Assembly: GCA_035630195.1 (NCBI GenBank)
Contig: DASQLD010000358.1
Span: 1-13,385, forward strand
Length of the DNA stretch: 13,385 nucleotides
Direction: 5' to 3'
Source: DASQDN01 sp035630195
GTDB taxonomy: Bacteria > Acidobacteriota > Terriglobia > Bryobacterales > Bryobacteraceae
The position numbers were made by a program, and so were the translations under genes. The notes beneath the pieces were generated by a model. It was not told the origin of the DNA and did not search any database. It saw nothing but the letters and a program-made list of their open reading frames with translations. Of this stretch, positions 1 to 6,959 are shown piece by piece (position 1 is the first letter of the stretch; each line of letters opens with the position of its first letter).

Positions 1-1345
1 ATAACCCAGCCTTCTCAATCGTCGAGCGAAAAACGCTGGCTAAATCTCGGGTCAATGAAGCGAGGTCCGTAAGCTGATAGACGGCGCTCATGCGGCCGGC
101 TTCAATGTGGGAAAGGTCGAGTATGCCATTAACGAGACGAAGAAGACGCAGGCCGTTGCGGTGAGCTACGTAAAGATCGGATCGCACTTCTGGTGCGAGA
201 CGGTCGTCCTGAGCCATGGCGTCTTCAATCGATCGGAGAATCGAGGTTAGCGGTGTCTCCAATTCGTGAGCGACGTTCGAAAAGAAGACTGTCTTGGCGC
301 GATCGATTTCGGCGAGCGCCTTGGCCCGCTTCCGCACATCGTCCAATGCGCGAGCTTTCGCAATGGAGCTGGCGACGCTCGATGCAAGGAGATCGAAGAA
401 TCCCTGATAGTCATCGTCGAAGGCAAGAAGCGGGCTTGCTCCAACTATGAGAAATCCGGCAGGTTTCGTTTGCCCGCCATCGATCAGGGGCAGAACGGCC
501 GCAGTTTTGACGGGCTCCGCCCATGGTCCACCGGGGAGATTTTTCCAAGCCTGGTCGTGAAGTATCTGGTGTGAGCCGGTTAGTGCCAGCTCAAGCGGCC
601 AGATAGTGTCACTGCCGCTCAATAATGGAATGATTTGAGGCGCATGTGTCACGCCGGGCTCCAGACCGGCCGAAGCTACCAGACGAGCTTCTTCTTCGTT
701 TGCTCCCAGCAAATAGAACAGCGCAAATGGGACGTCGTGAGCACGCTCCTCGAGGGTGGCTGCGGCTATCTTGCAGGCTTCTTGTGCAGAAGCACTGGAG
801 CCGGTGGAGGTACTCAGTTGCCGGAGCGTGCGCAATCGTCGTTCGCCAAGTACCCGATGCGTGTCTTCCGTACAGGCGCAGAACACTCCTCCGACACCAC
901 CCGCGTCATTTGGAGCAGGACTATAGGAGAACGTGAAATACGTCTCTTCGCGGTAACCGTGGCGTTCCATGATCAGGAGCGCCTGGTCATTCCATGACGA
1001 TTCGCCCGACTCGAGCACAGCTTTTGCCTGTGGCCCGAGAGTTCCCCAAAGCTCGCTCCAGATCTCCGGAGCGGGCCGTCCGAGAGCGTCAGGATGGCGT
1101 TCACCTAAGACCGGTATAAAGGCGTCGTTGTAAAGATTAATGAACTCGGTTCCCCACCAGAGGAACATCGGATATCGTGAATCCAGAATGATACGAACGG
1201 CTGTCTTAAGGCTGCCTTGCCAGTGTTGAGTGGGTCCGAGAGGAGAGTTTTCCCAATTAAACGAGCGAATTCGTTCGCCCATTTCGCCCCCACCGCGGAA
1301 GAAATCGATGTTGGCTTTTTGGGATTGCTTGGCCTCTCTTTCCAT
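1..1345 (-). CDS. PAS-GAF sensor histidine kinase, C-terminus cut off by window edge
   Basis: Reading the minus strand from the ATG at 1345 gives an open frame of 448 codons running off the left edge. Residues about 15-165 match the PAS-type module of large acidobacterial and proteobacterial hybrid kinases: an FFRGGG start, an SFNWENSPLGP-like segment, a WWGTEFINLYNDAF stretch, then YFTFSYSP and GGVGGVFC. A GAF-like domain follows at about 180-335 (VPFALFYLL, AAVLPLIDG, FLIVGASP). A HisKA dimerisation domain runs from about 345, with the phosphoacceptor His at residue 360 in FFSNVAHELETPLTS. The HATPase domain and any receiver domain would lie beyond position 1. An in-frame TAG lies just upstream at 1371-1373, so 1345 is the first ATG. 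A shorter start at 1282 would cut into the conserved FFRGGG segment. No clear Shine-Dalgarno is seen. The input signal is unknown. The gene lies 69 bp downstream of mqnA on the same strand and may be cotranscribed. Confidence 0.9.
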   Translation of the reverse strand, partial: MEREAKQSQKANIDFFRGGGEMGERIRSFNWENSPLGPTQHWQGSLKTAVRIILDSRYPMFLWWGTEFINLYNDAFIPVLGERHPDALGRPAPEIWSELWGTLGPQAKAVLESGESSWNDQALLIMERHGYREETYFTFSYSPAPNDAGGVGGVFCACTEDTHRVLGERRLRTLRQLSTSTGSSASAQEACKIAAATLEERAHDVPFALFYLLGANEEEARLVASAGLEPGVTHAPQIIPLLSGSDTIWPLELALTGSHQILHDQAWKNLPGGPWAEPVKTAAVLPLIDGGQTKPAGFLIVGASPLLAFDDDYQGFFDLLASSVASSIAKARALDDVRKRAKALAEIDRAKTVFFSNVAHELETPLTSILRSIEDAMAQDDRLAPEVRSDLYVAHRNGLRLLRLVNGILDLSHIEAGRMSAVYQLTDLASLTRDLASVFRSTIEKAGL

Positions 1346-1414
1346 CTTTGTGTGATAAGTACGGCTGTCAAGCTACTTCAAGAGAGTCTCATACCCAGAT
1401 CGCATTCGCCACGA

Positions 1415-2212
1415 TCATGAATCGAGTTCGGCTGCATACGACCAAAAGAGTTGTAGTCCGCGATGATCGTCTGCATTCAATTCAAATGTGATGTGCTTCG
1501 TGAGATACGTGCGGATTAAGTCGGCGGAAATATTTCTATCGGCTTCATTAGCGCGGACAATATCCTCCAAATGCTCGAGCCCGAAGCGGCACGAATCCGC
1601 AAATGCTTTCCGGTTTGTCTCGGTCATGAATTGCTGCTGTCCGGACCAAAGGGCAAACACCATAGGGCGTCCAGTCATCTCGGTCCACTCCTTGCCCAGA
1701 TCCAGCACTTGATAAGGCAATTTCCCGGGTTCGATTCGTAGTGCGGGGTCGCCGATGATCAAGGCGGCGTCCGCGCGTTCGAGCATGCGGTCGAGATCGG
1801 GAGAAACCGTTTGAATGGCGGGTTTGCAGCCGTATTTGCGAGCCAGAATCAACCGGGTGAGCAAGACCGAGGTCCGCGAGCTGGAATCGGCAGCCAGAAT
1901 CCGAATGTCGGCCGGGTCTTTCTTGGAAATCAGGAGAATCGTCCGGACAGGACCGCGACCGCCGATTCCGACGTCGCGGAAGTAAGGCAAGTTTAGACGC
2001 TGAACCTCAGCAACGGGAATAATTCCTAAATCTACCTCCCCGCGCTGCACCTGGTCCGCGCAATCGGAAGGAACCGAGAAACTTAGTTCAAAAATGTCCT
2101 TTTCCTGGCCATGCATCATGCCCCAAACGAGCGGGACGGTATTCAAGAAGCTGACCGCGCAAACTCGCGGTCGGTGGGGCGATGAAACCAGACTCAAGGC
2201 GCAGTGTAGCAT
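1415..2212 (-). CDS. mqnA: Chorismate dehydratase MqnA (futalosine menaquinone pathway)
   Basis: The 265-residue product matches MqnA, the periplasmic-binding-protein-fold enzyme that dehydrates chorismate to 3-[(1-carboxyvinyl)oxy]benzoate, the first step of the futalosine route to menaquinone. Visible family signatures are VSFLNTVPL at residues 20-28, VDLGIIPVAE at 60-69, GRGPVRT at 85-91, SSRTS at 111-115 and IGDPALR at 153-159, followed by a LGKEWTEMTGRPMVFALW stretch. Length fits the family. The first 15 or so residues before RVCAVSF look like a short extension and not a convincing signal peptide, so a cytoplasmic location is expected. The start at 2212 is the only ATG ahead of the conserved core, and no strong Shine-Dalgarno is visible. 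It is divergent from the NHL gene, and the kinase follows on the same strand. No other mqn gene is present in the window. Confidence 0.93.
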   Translation of the reverse strand: MLHCALSLVSSPHRPRVCAVSFLNTVPLVWGMMHGQEKDIFELSFSVPSDCADQVQRGEVDLGIIPVAEVQRLNLPYFRDVGIGGRGPVRTILLISKKDPADIRILAADSSSRTSVLLTRLILARKYGCKPAIQTVSPDLDRMLERADAALIIGDPALRIEPGKLPYQVLDLGKEWTEMTGRPMVFALWSGQQQFMTETNRKAFADSCRFGLEHLEDIVRANEADRNISADLIRTYLTKHITFELNADDHRGLQLFWSYAAELDS

Positions 2213-2294
2213 TGTATAGTGCGAAGTCTCGGCAAAGCAACACGAGGAAATGAGTTTGCTCCGCCAAGCTTGCCTTTAAGTCCGCCGTAAATAT
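2213..2294. promoter_or_regulatory. Divergent intergenic region between mqnA and the NHL gene
   Basis: This 82-bp gap must hold the promoters or 5' leaders of both divergent genes. I see no convincing -35/-10 pair. No Shine-Dalgarno precedes the ATG at 2295; the nearest AG-rich run, GAGGA at 2244-2248, is about 46 nt away. That run lies one base before an ATG at 2250 opening a 9-codon frame that ends at 2279. The spacing is too tight to make a leader peptide credible. Confidence 0.4.
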
Positions 2295-5200
2295 ATGAAA
2301 ATAAATGTCATAATACTGGGGGCGGCCATTGCGGCGCTCCCGCACAACACTTGGGCGCAGGAACTGAATCTGACCCCATCCCGTGTCGTAGGTCAACCTT
2401 CCCTGACGATTCGCAGTACGAATCCCAACGTGCCGGATGGCCGATCGTTGTTCCAACCCTTCGCAGTGGCAGTAGACGCCAGTTCCACTCCGCAGGCCAT
2501 TTTCGTCTCCGATACGCGCAACAACCGGGTATTGGGTTGGCGAAACGCAATGACCTTTGCCAACGGCGCGCCTGCTGAGTTGATACTCGGGCAACTTGAT
2601 GCCGAATCGACAGCGCCGCTGGGTCCGGGTACCACGCGGTCACTCGGATTCAATGCCCCGGGTGCGCTCGTAGTCGATAGCAAAGGTAGTCTCTATGTTC
2701 TCGATACCGGAAACAATCGTATCTTGAGGTTTTCTAAGCCATTTGCGAGTACAGAAGAAATTCAGACGCCGGATCTCGTCATCGGTCAGCTGAACTTCAC
2801 TACGCGAACTCCGAACACCGGCGGGATCAGCGAGAAATCGCTCTCCGTTTCAACGGACGCCGGGGCCAATTCCTCCGGTCTCTCGTTCGATGCCCAAGGC
2901 AATCTCTGGTTCTCGGATGCTTTGAACAATCGGGTACTTCGTTATCCCCGATTGGCCCTGGAAGCGGGCACAAACGGCCCGTCTGCGGACCTCGTTCTCG
3001 GCCAACCGGATTTCAAAACCAATACCATTCCATCTAACTCCGGTACTGTTGCTCGCTTGGCCAAGGGAATCCTGAACCGGCCTTCGGGTATCGCGGTCGA
3101 TGGGGACGGCCGGGTGTATGTGGCTGATTCGCTTCAGCGAGTCGTCGCTTTTGCGCCCCCTTATACGAGTGGTAAGGAAGGATTTCGCATCCTTGGCGTT
3201 TGGATCAGTCAGCCAAACCAGCCGACTCCGGCGCAGTACGTAATGGCCAATCCGGAGGGTCTGACGGTTATGAACAACCGTCTGATTGTGGCCGATCCGG
3301 GCTTGAATCGCATTGTACGTTACGAACCCGCCGCAGAATGGCCTGCTGAAACCGAGGCGATCCCTTCGCCGCCGGCAACGGCTGTCCTAGGACAACCGGA
3401 TCTCGATTCTTTCGTTGCGAATCGCGGCTTGGCGGAGTCCAACGAGACCACTGTCGCCAATCCTTTCGGCGTCTATGCGGTCGGCTCTGAACTGTACGTT
3501 GCCGATACAGGGAACAATCGTGTCCTCGGATTTCCGTCCTTCGGACCGGGAGCTTCGGCGAATCGCGTCCTTGGACAAGTTGCCTTCAACTTCAGCTCTC
3601 CGAACATCGTAGAAGGCCGCGAAGTATACCTTTTCAATGGTTTCACAACGGGAACGAACTTGGCAGACGGCGGTGGAATCGCAGTTGACACGAGTTCGAC
3701 CCCACCGCGTCTGTACGTCGCCGACACCTACAACAATCGAATCCTGGGCTATAAGGACGCACGGAACGTTCGTCCCAACGATATTGCGGATATTGTCATT
3801 GGGCAGAACGACCTGAGACGTACCTTGGTCAACGCGCCACAGAATAATCTGGACCTTCAAACGGACTCCGGTTTGAACCTTCCCACCGGCCTCATCGTGG
3901 ATACTAACGGAGATCTGTTTGTCGCCGATTCGCGGAATGGTCGCGTGCTTCGATTCCCATCGCCGTTTGCGCAGACTCTGGCTCCCGGCGAACGACATCG
4001 CGCAAATCTCGTCCTCGGACAGCGAAATTTCAATACGAAGGTTACAGACCCATCGCGGTTCAATATGGCCTATCCGTTCGGCCTCGCGCTGACGGTTGAG
4101 CGGCACTTGGTCGTTTCCGATGCAGCCCATAATCGGGTGCTCTTTTTCCGCAAGCCGACCGGGGCCGACTTCACGAATGGCATGGCTGCCGAAACAGTCA
4201 TTGGCCAGCCGGACTTCTTCACCGTGGCTCGGGCAGTTGGTCCCAACCGGATGTTCAGCCCCCGTCACATCGCGCTCGATACAGATGACCGCTTGTACGT
4301 AACCGATGCGGGTAATAATCGCGTTCTAATATTCGATCGCATTCCGACGGCGGCCATCGATCCACCCGTTGCGTTTACGATTCCGTCTCTGTCGAATCCA
4401 CAGGGAATCTGGGTCAGTCCACTCACGGGCGAGATCTGGATTGCGAACACTCGGGGAAATCGAGCGATTCGATATCCGCGTTTCGTTCAGTTAAGTCTGG
4501 GTGTCCGCTCCGACTATGAAATTCCGTCCAGTACACCGCTTGCCCTGACGCAAGACCGAACAGGCAATCTCTTCGTTGCCGAAGCGGTCAACCGGGCGGC
4601 TGTGTATTTCAATGGATTGCGGACCCAAGTTGCTGGAAGTTATGCCGAGAGGCCGCTTACGCCGGGCGGAATCGGCATCGTTTATCCGCGCGGAAGCAAT
4701 GTTGCGTTCAGCAATGAAACGAAGGTGTTTAACGAACTTCCGAACCCAATACCTCTACCGAAGGAATTGGCTGACATCGAGGTACTTCTCGACAACCGAT
4801 CGCTTCCCTTGTATTTCGTCTCGCCCGGACAGATTAACTTCTTTGTTCCGATGGACGTTGCATCGTCGGGATCGGCCGAACTGCAGGTCATTCGTAAATC
4901 GGTTGGCGAAATTGTAGGAGCAGGATCGGTGTCGCTGGCACGGGTGGCGCCCTCGCTATTTGTTCAGGGTGGACAGGAGCAGGGAACGATCGCGGCAGTG
5001 AATGCCGACGGTACTGTCAACGACGCGGCAAATGCTGTCGCCAAAGGTCAGGTGGTCGCGTTGTTCGGGACTGGATTTGGCTTCGTTCCGGGTGCTCCGG
5101 CAGAAGGAACGCCCCCGAGCGGACCGCTTCCGGGCGAAGAGCAGATCAGTGTTCTTGTTGGCACCCGCTGGCTTGATCCAGGCGATGTGCAATATTTCGG

Positions 5201-5363
5201 GCTCGCGCCGGGTTTGGTCGGCGTTTATCAGATCAACATCCGAATCCCGGATCATGTGGCGCCCAGCGCGGCTGTCGATGTCGTTGTTCAGACGCGCAGC
5301 ACGAATAGCAACGTCGGGACCGGCGGCAAGACTTTGAAGACAACGATTGCTGTAAAGCCATAA
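2295..5363 (+). CDS. Secreted NHL-repeat beta-propeller protein with TIGR03437 C-terminal domain
   Basis: The 1022-residue product begins with a signal peptide (MKINVIILGAAIAALPHNTWA, probable cleavage near residue 21). Between residues about 50 and 770 there are twelve NHL-like units, each ending in a pattern like LYVADTGNNRVLGF. The NNRVL-type signatures fall near residues 76, 139, 211, 281, 338, 407, 480, 549, 613, 674, 722 and 766. Eight copies of a [LIV]GQ motif lie between the units. From about residue 785 the sequence matches TIGR03437, a domain of unknown function seen at the C-terminus of many Solibacter proteins: PLYFVSPGQINFFVP, LFGTGFGFVPGAP, GLVGVYQINIRIP. NHL propellers usually mediate protein or ligand binding; the ligand here is unknown. 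The protein is presumably exported to the periplasm or cell surface. No in-frame start precedes 2295 after the TAA at 2277, so the start is fairly secure, though no ribosome site is visible. Confidence 0.92.
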   Translation: MKINVIILGAAIAALPHNTWAQELNLTPSRVVGQPSLTIRSTNPNVPDGRSLFQPFAVAVDASSTPQAIFVSDTRNNRVLGWRNAMTFANGAPAELILGQLDAESTAPLGPGTTRSLGFNAPGALVVDSKGSLYVLDTGNNRILRFSKPFASTEEIQTPDLVIGQLNFTTRTPNTGGISEKSLSVSTDAGANSSGLSFDAQGNLWFSDALNNRVLRYPRLALEAGTNGPSADLVLGQPDFKTNTIPSNSGTVARLAKGILNRPSGIAVDGDGRVYVADSLQRVVAFAPPYTSGKEGFRILGVWISQPNQPTPAQYVMANPEGLTVMNNRLIVADPGLNRIVRYEPAAEWPAETEAIPSPPATAVLGQPDLDSFVANRGLAESNETTVANPFGVYAVGSELYVADTGNNRVLGFPSFGPGASANRVLGQVAFNFSSPNIVEGREVYLFNGFTTGTNLADGGGIAVDTSSTPPRLYVADTYNNRILGYKDARNVRPNDIADIVIGQNDLRRTLVNAPQNNLDLQTDSGLNLPTGLIVDTNGDLFVADSRNGRVLRFPSPFAQTLAPGERHRANLVLGQRNFNTKVTDPSRFNMAYPFGLALTVERHLVVSDAAHNRVLFFRKPTGADFTNGMAAETVIGQPDFFTVARAVGPNRMFSPRHIALDTDDRLYVTDAGNNRVLIFDRIPTAAIDPPVAFTIPSLSNPQGIWVSPLTGEIWIANTRGNRAIRYPRFVQLSLGVRSDYEIPSSTPLALTQDRTGNLFVAEAVNRAAVYFNGLRTQVAGSYAERPLTPGGIGIVYPRGSNVAFSNETKVFNELPNPIPLPKELADIEVLLDNRSLPLYFVSPGQINFFVPMDVASSGSAELQVIRKSVGEIVGAGSVSLARVAPSLFVQGGQEQGTIAAVNADGTVNDAANAVAKGQVVALFGTGFGFVPGAPAEGTPPSGPLPGEEQISVLVGTRWLDPGDVQYFGLAPGLVGVYQINIRIPDHVAPSAAVDVVVQTRSTNSNVGTGGKTLKTTIAVKP

Positions 5364-5373
5364 GCTAACTTAC

Positions 5374-5405
5374 CCTGAGGACTTAGTACCAACTAGGGCC
5401 TCAGG
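5374..5405 (+). terminator. Long fold-back hairpin after the NHL gene, possible terminator
   Basis: CCTGAGG (5374-5380) pairs with CCTCAGG (5399-5405). Inside this, CTTAGT (5382-5387) pairs with ACTAGG (5392-5397), with one G-U pair, around an ACCA loop. One A/G mismatch separates the two helices. The hairpin begins 10 nt after the NHL stop codon, a typical place for a terminator. No T-run follows, so if it terminates it is not a classic intrinsic terminator; it may instead protect the mRNA 3' end. Confidence 0.5.
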
Positions 5406-5435
5406 ATCTTAAGTACCGCAAGAAAACTAAGACTA

Positions 5436-5464
5436 TTGTTATTAGGGCCTCCGCAAGCTACACT
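5436..5464 (+). promoter_or_regulatory. Candidate sigma70-like promoter for the PEP-CTERM gene
   Basis: TTGTTA at 5436-5441 and TACACT at 5459-5464 each match four of six consensus bases and are separated by exactly 17 bp. Transcription would start near 5471, between the two arms of the hairpin that covers the downstream Shine-Dalgarno. Matches of this quality occur by chance, so this is tentative. Confidence 0.3.
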
Positions 5465-5480
5465 GTTAGCACCGCGGAGG
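5448..5480 (+). promoter_or_regulatory. Hairpin sequestering the Shine-Dalgarno of the PEP-CTERM gene
   Basis: CCTCCGC (5448-5454) is a perfect reverse complement of GCGGAGG (5474-5480), and the GGAGG in the second arm is the best ribosome-binding site for the next gene. A second helix of GCTA (5457-5460) with TAGC (5467-5470) closes a six-base loop, leaving a small 2x3 internal loop. A long transcript reading through from the NHL gene would fold its ribosome site into this GC-rich stem, which would be expected to lower translation. The pairing is seen directly; the regulatory role is inferred. Confidence 0.6.
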
Positions 5481-5487
5481 TAACCTT

Positions 5488-6147
5488 ATTACTCGCCTTT
5501 GGAACCTGATCGCTGTCGCTGCGCTTTCTGTCTTGGCGTGCGATGCAACGACGTTGCTCCGGAGCGATTTCGAGACCGGCGATCAGAGCTGGACTGTCGG
5601 AGAATTTTTCAACAGCACACACGGCTGGCTGCCGACTTACGTCCCTTTCGGCGGCGTAGATGGTAGCGGCTACATTGAAACCAGCGACGTGTATGGCTTT
5701 AATGCCTTCCACGCTCCGACAAGTTGGCTCGGAGATCAATCGCGCTTATACGGCGCTAAGATTCGAATCCAGCAGAAAGTGCTTTCCGCTGACGGCCGTA
5801 TGTTGCCTTTGATTGGGCTCGTAAGTGGCGCCACCAAGCTCCAATTTCGGACACCGCCTCCCGGTACGGACTGGACTACGTACCAAATCCCGCTCATTGC
5901 TTCCGCTGGTTGGGAAATCGCCAATGGTAGTGGCGATTCTGGTCCCGCAGCGACGGAAGAGGACCTCCGGCGCGTTTTATCGAATCTGCAGTGGCTAGCG
6001 ATTAACGCTGACTGGCAGGCGGGCAACGACATCGTCAGCATGGACAATGTATATGTTGGAATGCCGGAACCGGCTTCTATCGCGCTCTCTGCCTCTGCGC
6101 TGGCGACATTAGCGTTTTTCCATCGACGCAGACGACGCGCCAACTAG
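5488..6147 (+). CDS. PEP-CTERM surface protein with laminin-B-like domain, apparent ATT start
   Basis: The frame encodes a 219-residue exported protein if it begins at ATT 5488. From there it reads as a good signal peptide: charged TRLWN, a hydrophobic IAVAALSVLA core, then CDA. Strong GGAGG (5476-5480) lies 7 nt upstream. An in-frame TAG at 5467-5469 blocks longer versions, and no ATG or GTG occurs in the leader. The only standard alternative, TTG at 5533, would destroy the signal peptide. The mature part resembles a laminin-B (domain IV) fold: FETGDQSW, GSGYIETSDV, APTSWLGDQSRLYG, ATEEDLRRVLSNLQWLAI and MDNVYVG. The C-terminus is a textbook PEP-CTERM sorting signal: PEP at about 193-195, a hydrophobic segment, then HRRRRRAN, the kind of tail processed by exosortase. 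VLAC near residue 18 weakly resembles a lipobox, but the PEP-CTERM tail makes exosortase anchoring more likely. Function is otherwise unknown. Confidence 0.85.
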   Translation: MTRLWNLIAVAALSVLACDATTLLRSDFETGDQSWTVGEFFNSTHGWLPTYVPFGGVDGSGYIETSDVYGFNAFHAPTSWLGDQSRLYGAKIRIQQKVLSADGRMLPLIGLVSGATKLQFRTPPPGTDWTTYQIPLIASAGWEIANGSGDSGPAATEEDLRRVLSNLQWLAINADWQAGNDIVSMDNVYVGMPEPASIALSASALATLAFFHRRRRRAN

Positions 6148-6152
6148 CCGTC

Positions 6153-6899
6153 CTATTTACCAGCTATACGATTTACAAAACGAACCCAGCCAAACGCTTC
6201 CGGCACGTGGAAGTTCGGCTTTTCCGTCGAGATTGGCGACCATGTGCTGTATTGGCCATTGGTCGTACCGCCGGCCCGGTTTAGGTTAAGACGCCATGTA
6301 TCGTTCTCACGTGGCGGGGTGTGCGGCGCATCCTTTTCGAAGTTCTTAAATGGAATCGCCAACTCCAGAATCCAGTGCTGGTCGTCAGGTGAATCGTTCT
6401 TCACGGGCAGTCCGTGGAACGATGTCTTGTAGCGAACATCCGCCGGCTCCCAGTGAAAGGGCCCCTTGTACCAGTCCGCCTTTATGAAGTTCAGCATTGT
6501 GCCGATAACGTTGATTTCGAACCCGTAGTAATTTCGAATCTTTCCAATATTTGGGCTGATGAACGCCTCGACACTGTCGTCAAGTGATACCGGTCCGTGC
6601 CGCTCGACTACTTTCGCTGAGATATTGCGGTCGTGGCAATAGAAGCCTACATAGAGGTTTTCATCGTTCCAAAGTAGCTTTGCTACGGTCGACTCTTTCG
6701 GCCCAGTCTTCCACCAGTTGAAGTGAAACTCGCCGACCGCGGGAGCTTGTCTCCACGAGGGTTCATCGAGCTTCCCATCGATTTCTATCTTGTCGTTTGT
6801 CCGGAGAATGTCGTGATGGGGAAGAGACTGAGCGAACGATGGTAATGTCGCGCAAACGAATAAGATGCCAGAGCGGGCGACTGTCAACAGCATTATCAC
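6153..6899 (-). CDS. Secreted carbohydrate-binding family 9-like protein
   Basis: The 248-residue product has an N-terminal signal peptide (hydrophobic ILFVCATLPSFA, cleavage near residue 23-24). A single CBM9-like / DOMON-type domain of about 210 residues follows. Family hallmarks are visible: IDGKLDEPSWRQAP near the start, AKLLWNDENLYVGFYCHD, LDDSVEAFISPN, YYGFEINVIGTML, WILELAIPFKNF and WRLNLNRAGG. These match stand-alone CBM9-like proteins common in Bacteroidetes and Acidobacteria, which probably bind sugars or act with glycan-degrading enzymes; no catalytic domain is present. The gene converges on the PEP-CTERM gene with only 5 bp between stop codons and is divergent from the M1 peptidase gene. 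The ATG at 6899 gives the complete signal peptide; an in-frame ATG two codons later (6893) is also possible. Confidence 0.88.
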   Translation of the reverse strand: MIMLLTVARSGILFVCATLPSFAQSLPHHDILRTNDKIEIDGKLDEPSWRQAPAVGEFHFNWWKTGPKESTVAKLLWNDENLYVGFYCHDRNISAKVVERHGPVSLDDSVEAFISPNIGKIRNYYGFEINVIGTMLNFIKADWYKGPFHWEPADVRYKTSFHGLPVKNDSPDDQHWILELAIPFKNFEKDAPHTPPRENDTWRLNLNRAGGTTNGQYSTWSPISTEKPNFHVPEAFGWVRFVNRIAGK

Positions 6900-6959
6900 G
6901 AACGTACTAGCTCTTAATAGCGGGTGTCAATGGTTTTGTCCGGCGTTGCTTCCGAACTC

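Noticed and set aside
193..997. Several plus-strand open frames of 85-120 codons near the left edge
   Set aside because: The minus strand over the same bases encodes a coherent PAS-GAF-HisKA protein; the plus frames are Arg/Ser-rich shadows.
1366..1371. Perfect TTGACA on the minus strand before the kinase gene
   Set aside because: It lies only about 20 nt before the start codon and has no -10 element at a suitable distance.
2250..2279. Nine-codon leader peptide (ATG to TAA) before the NHL gene
   Set aside because: The GAGGA run is one base from the ATG, too close to act as a Shine-Dalgarno, and the peptide has no attenuator-like composition.
3387..4268. A 293-codon open frame on the minus strand inside the NHL gene
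   Set aside because: Its translation has no domain character and mirrors the repeated NHL codons on the other strand; the plus-strand gene has a signal peptide and clear domains.
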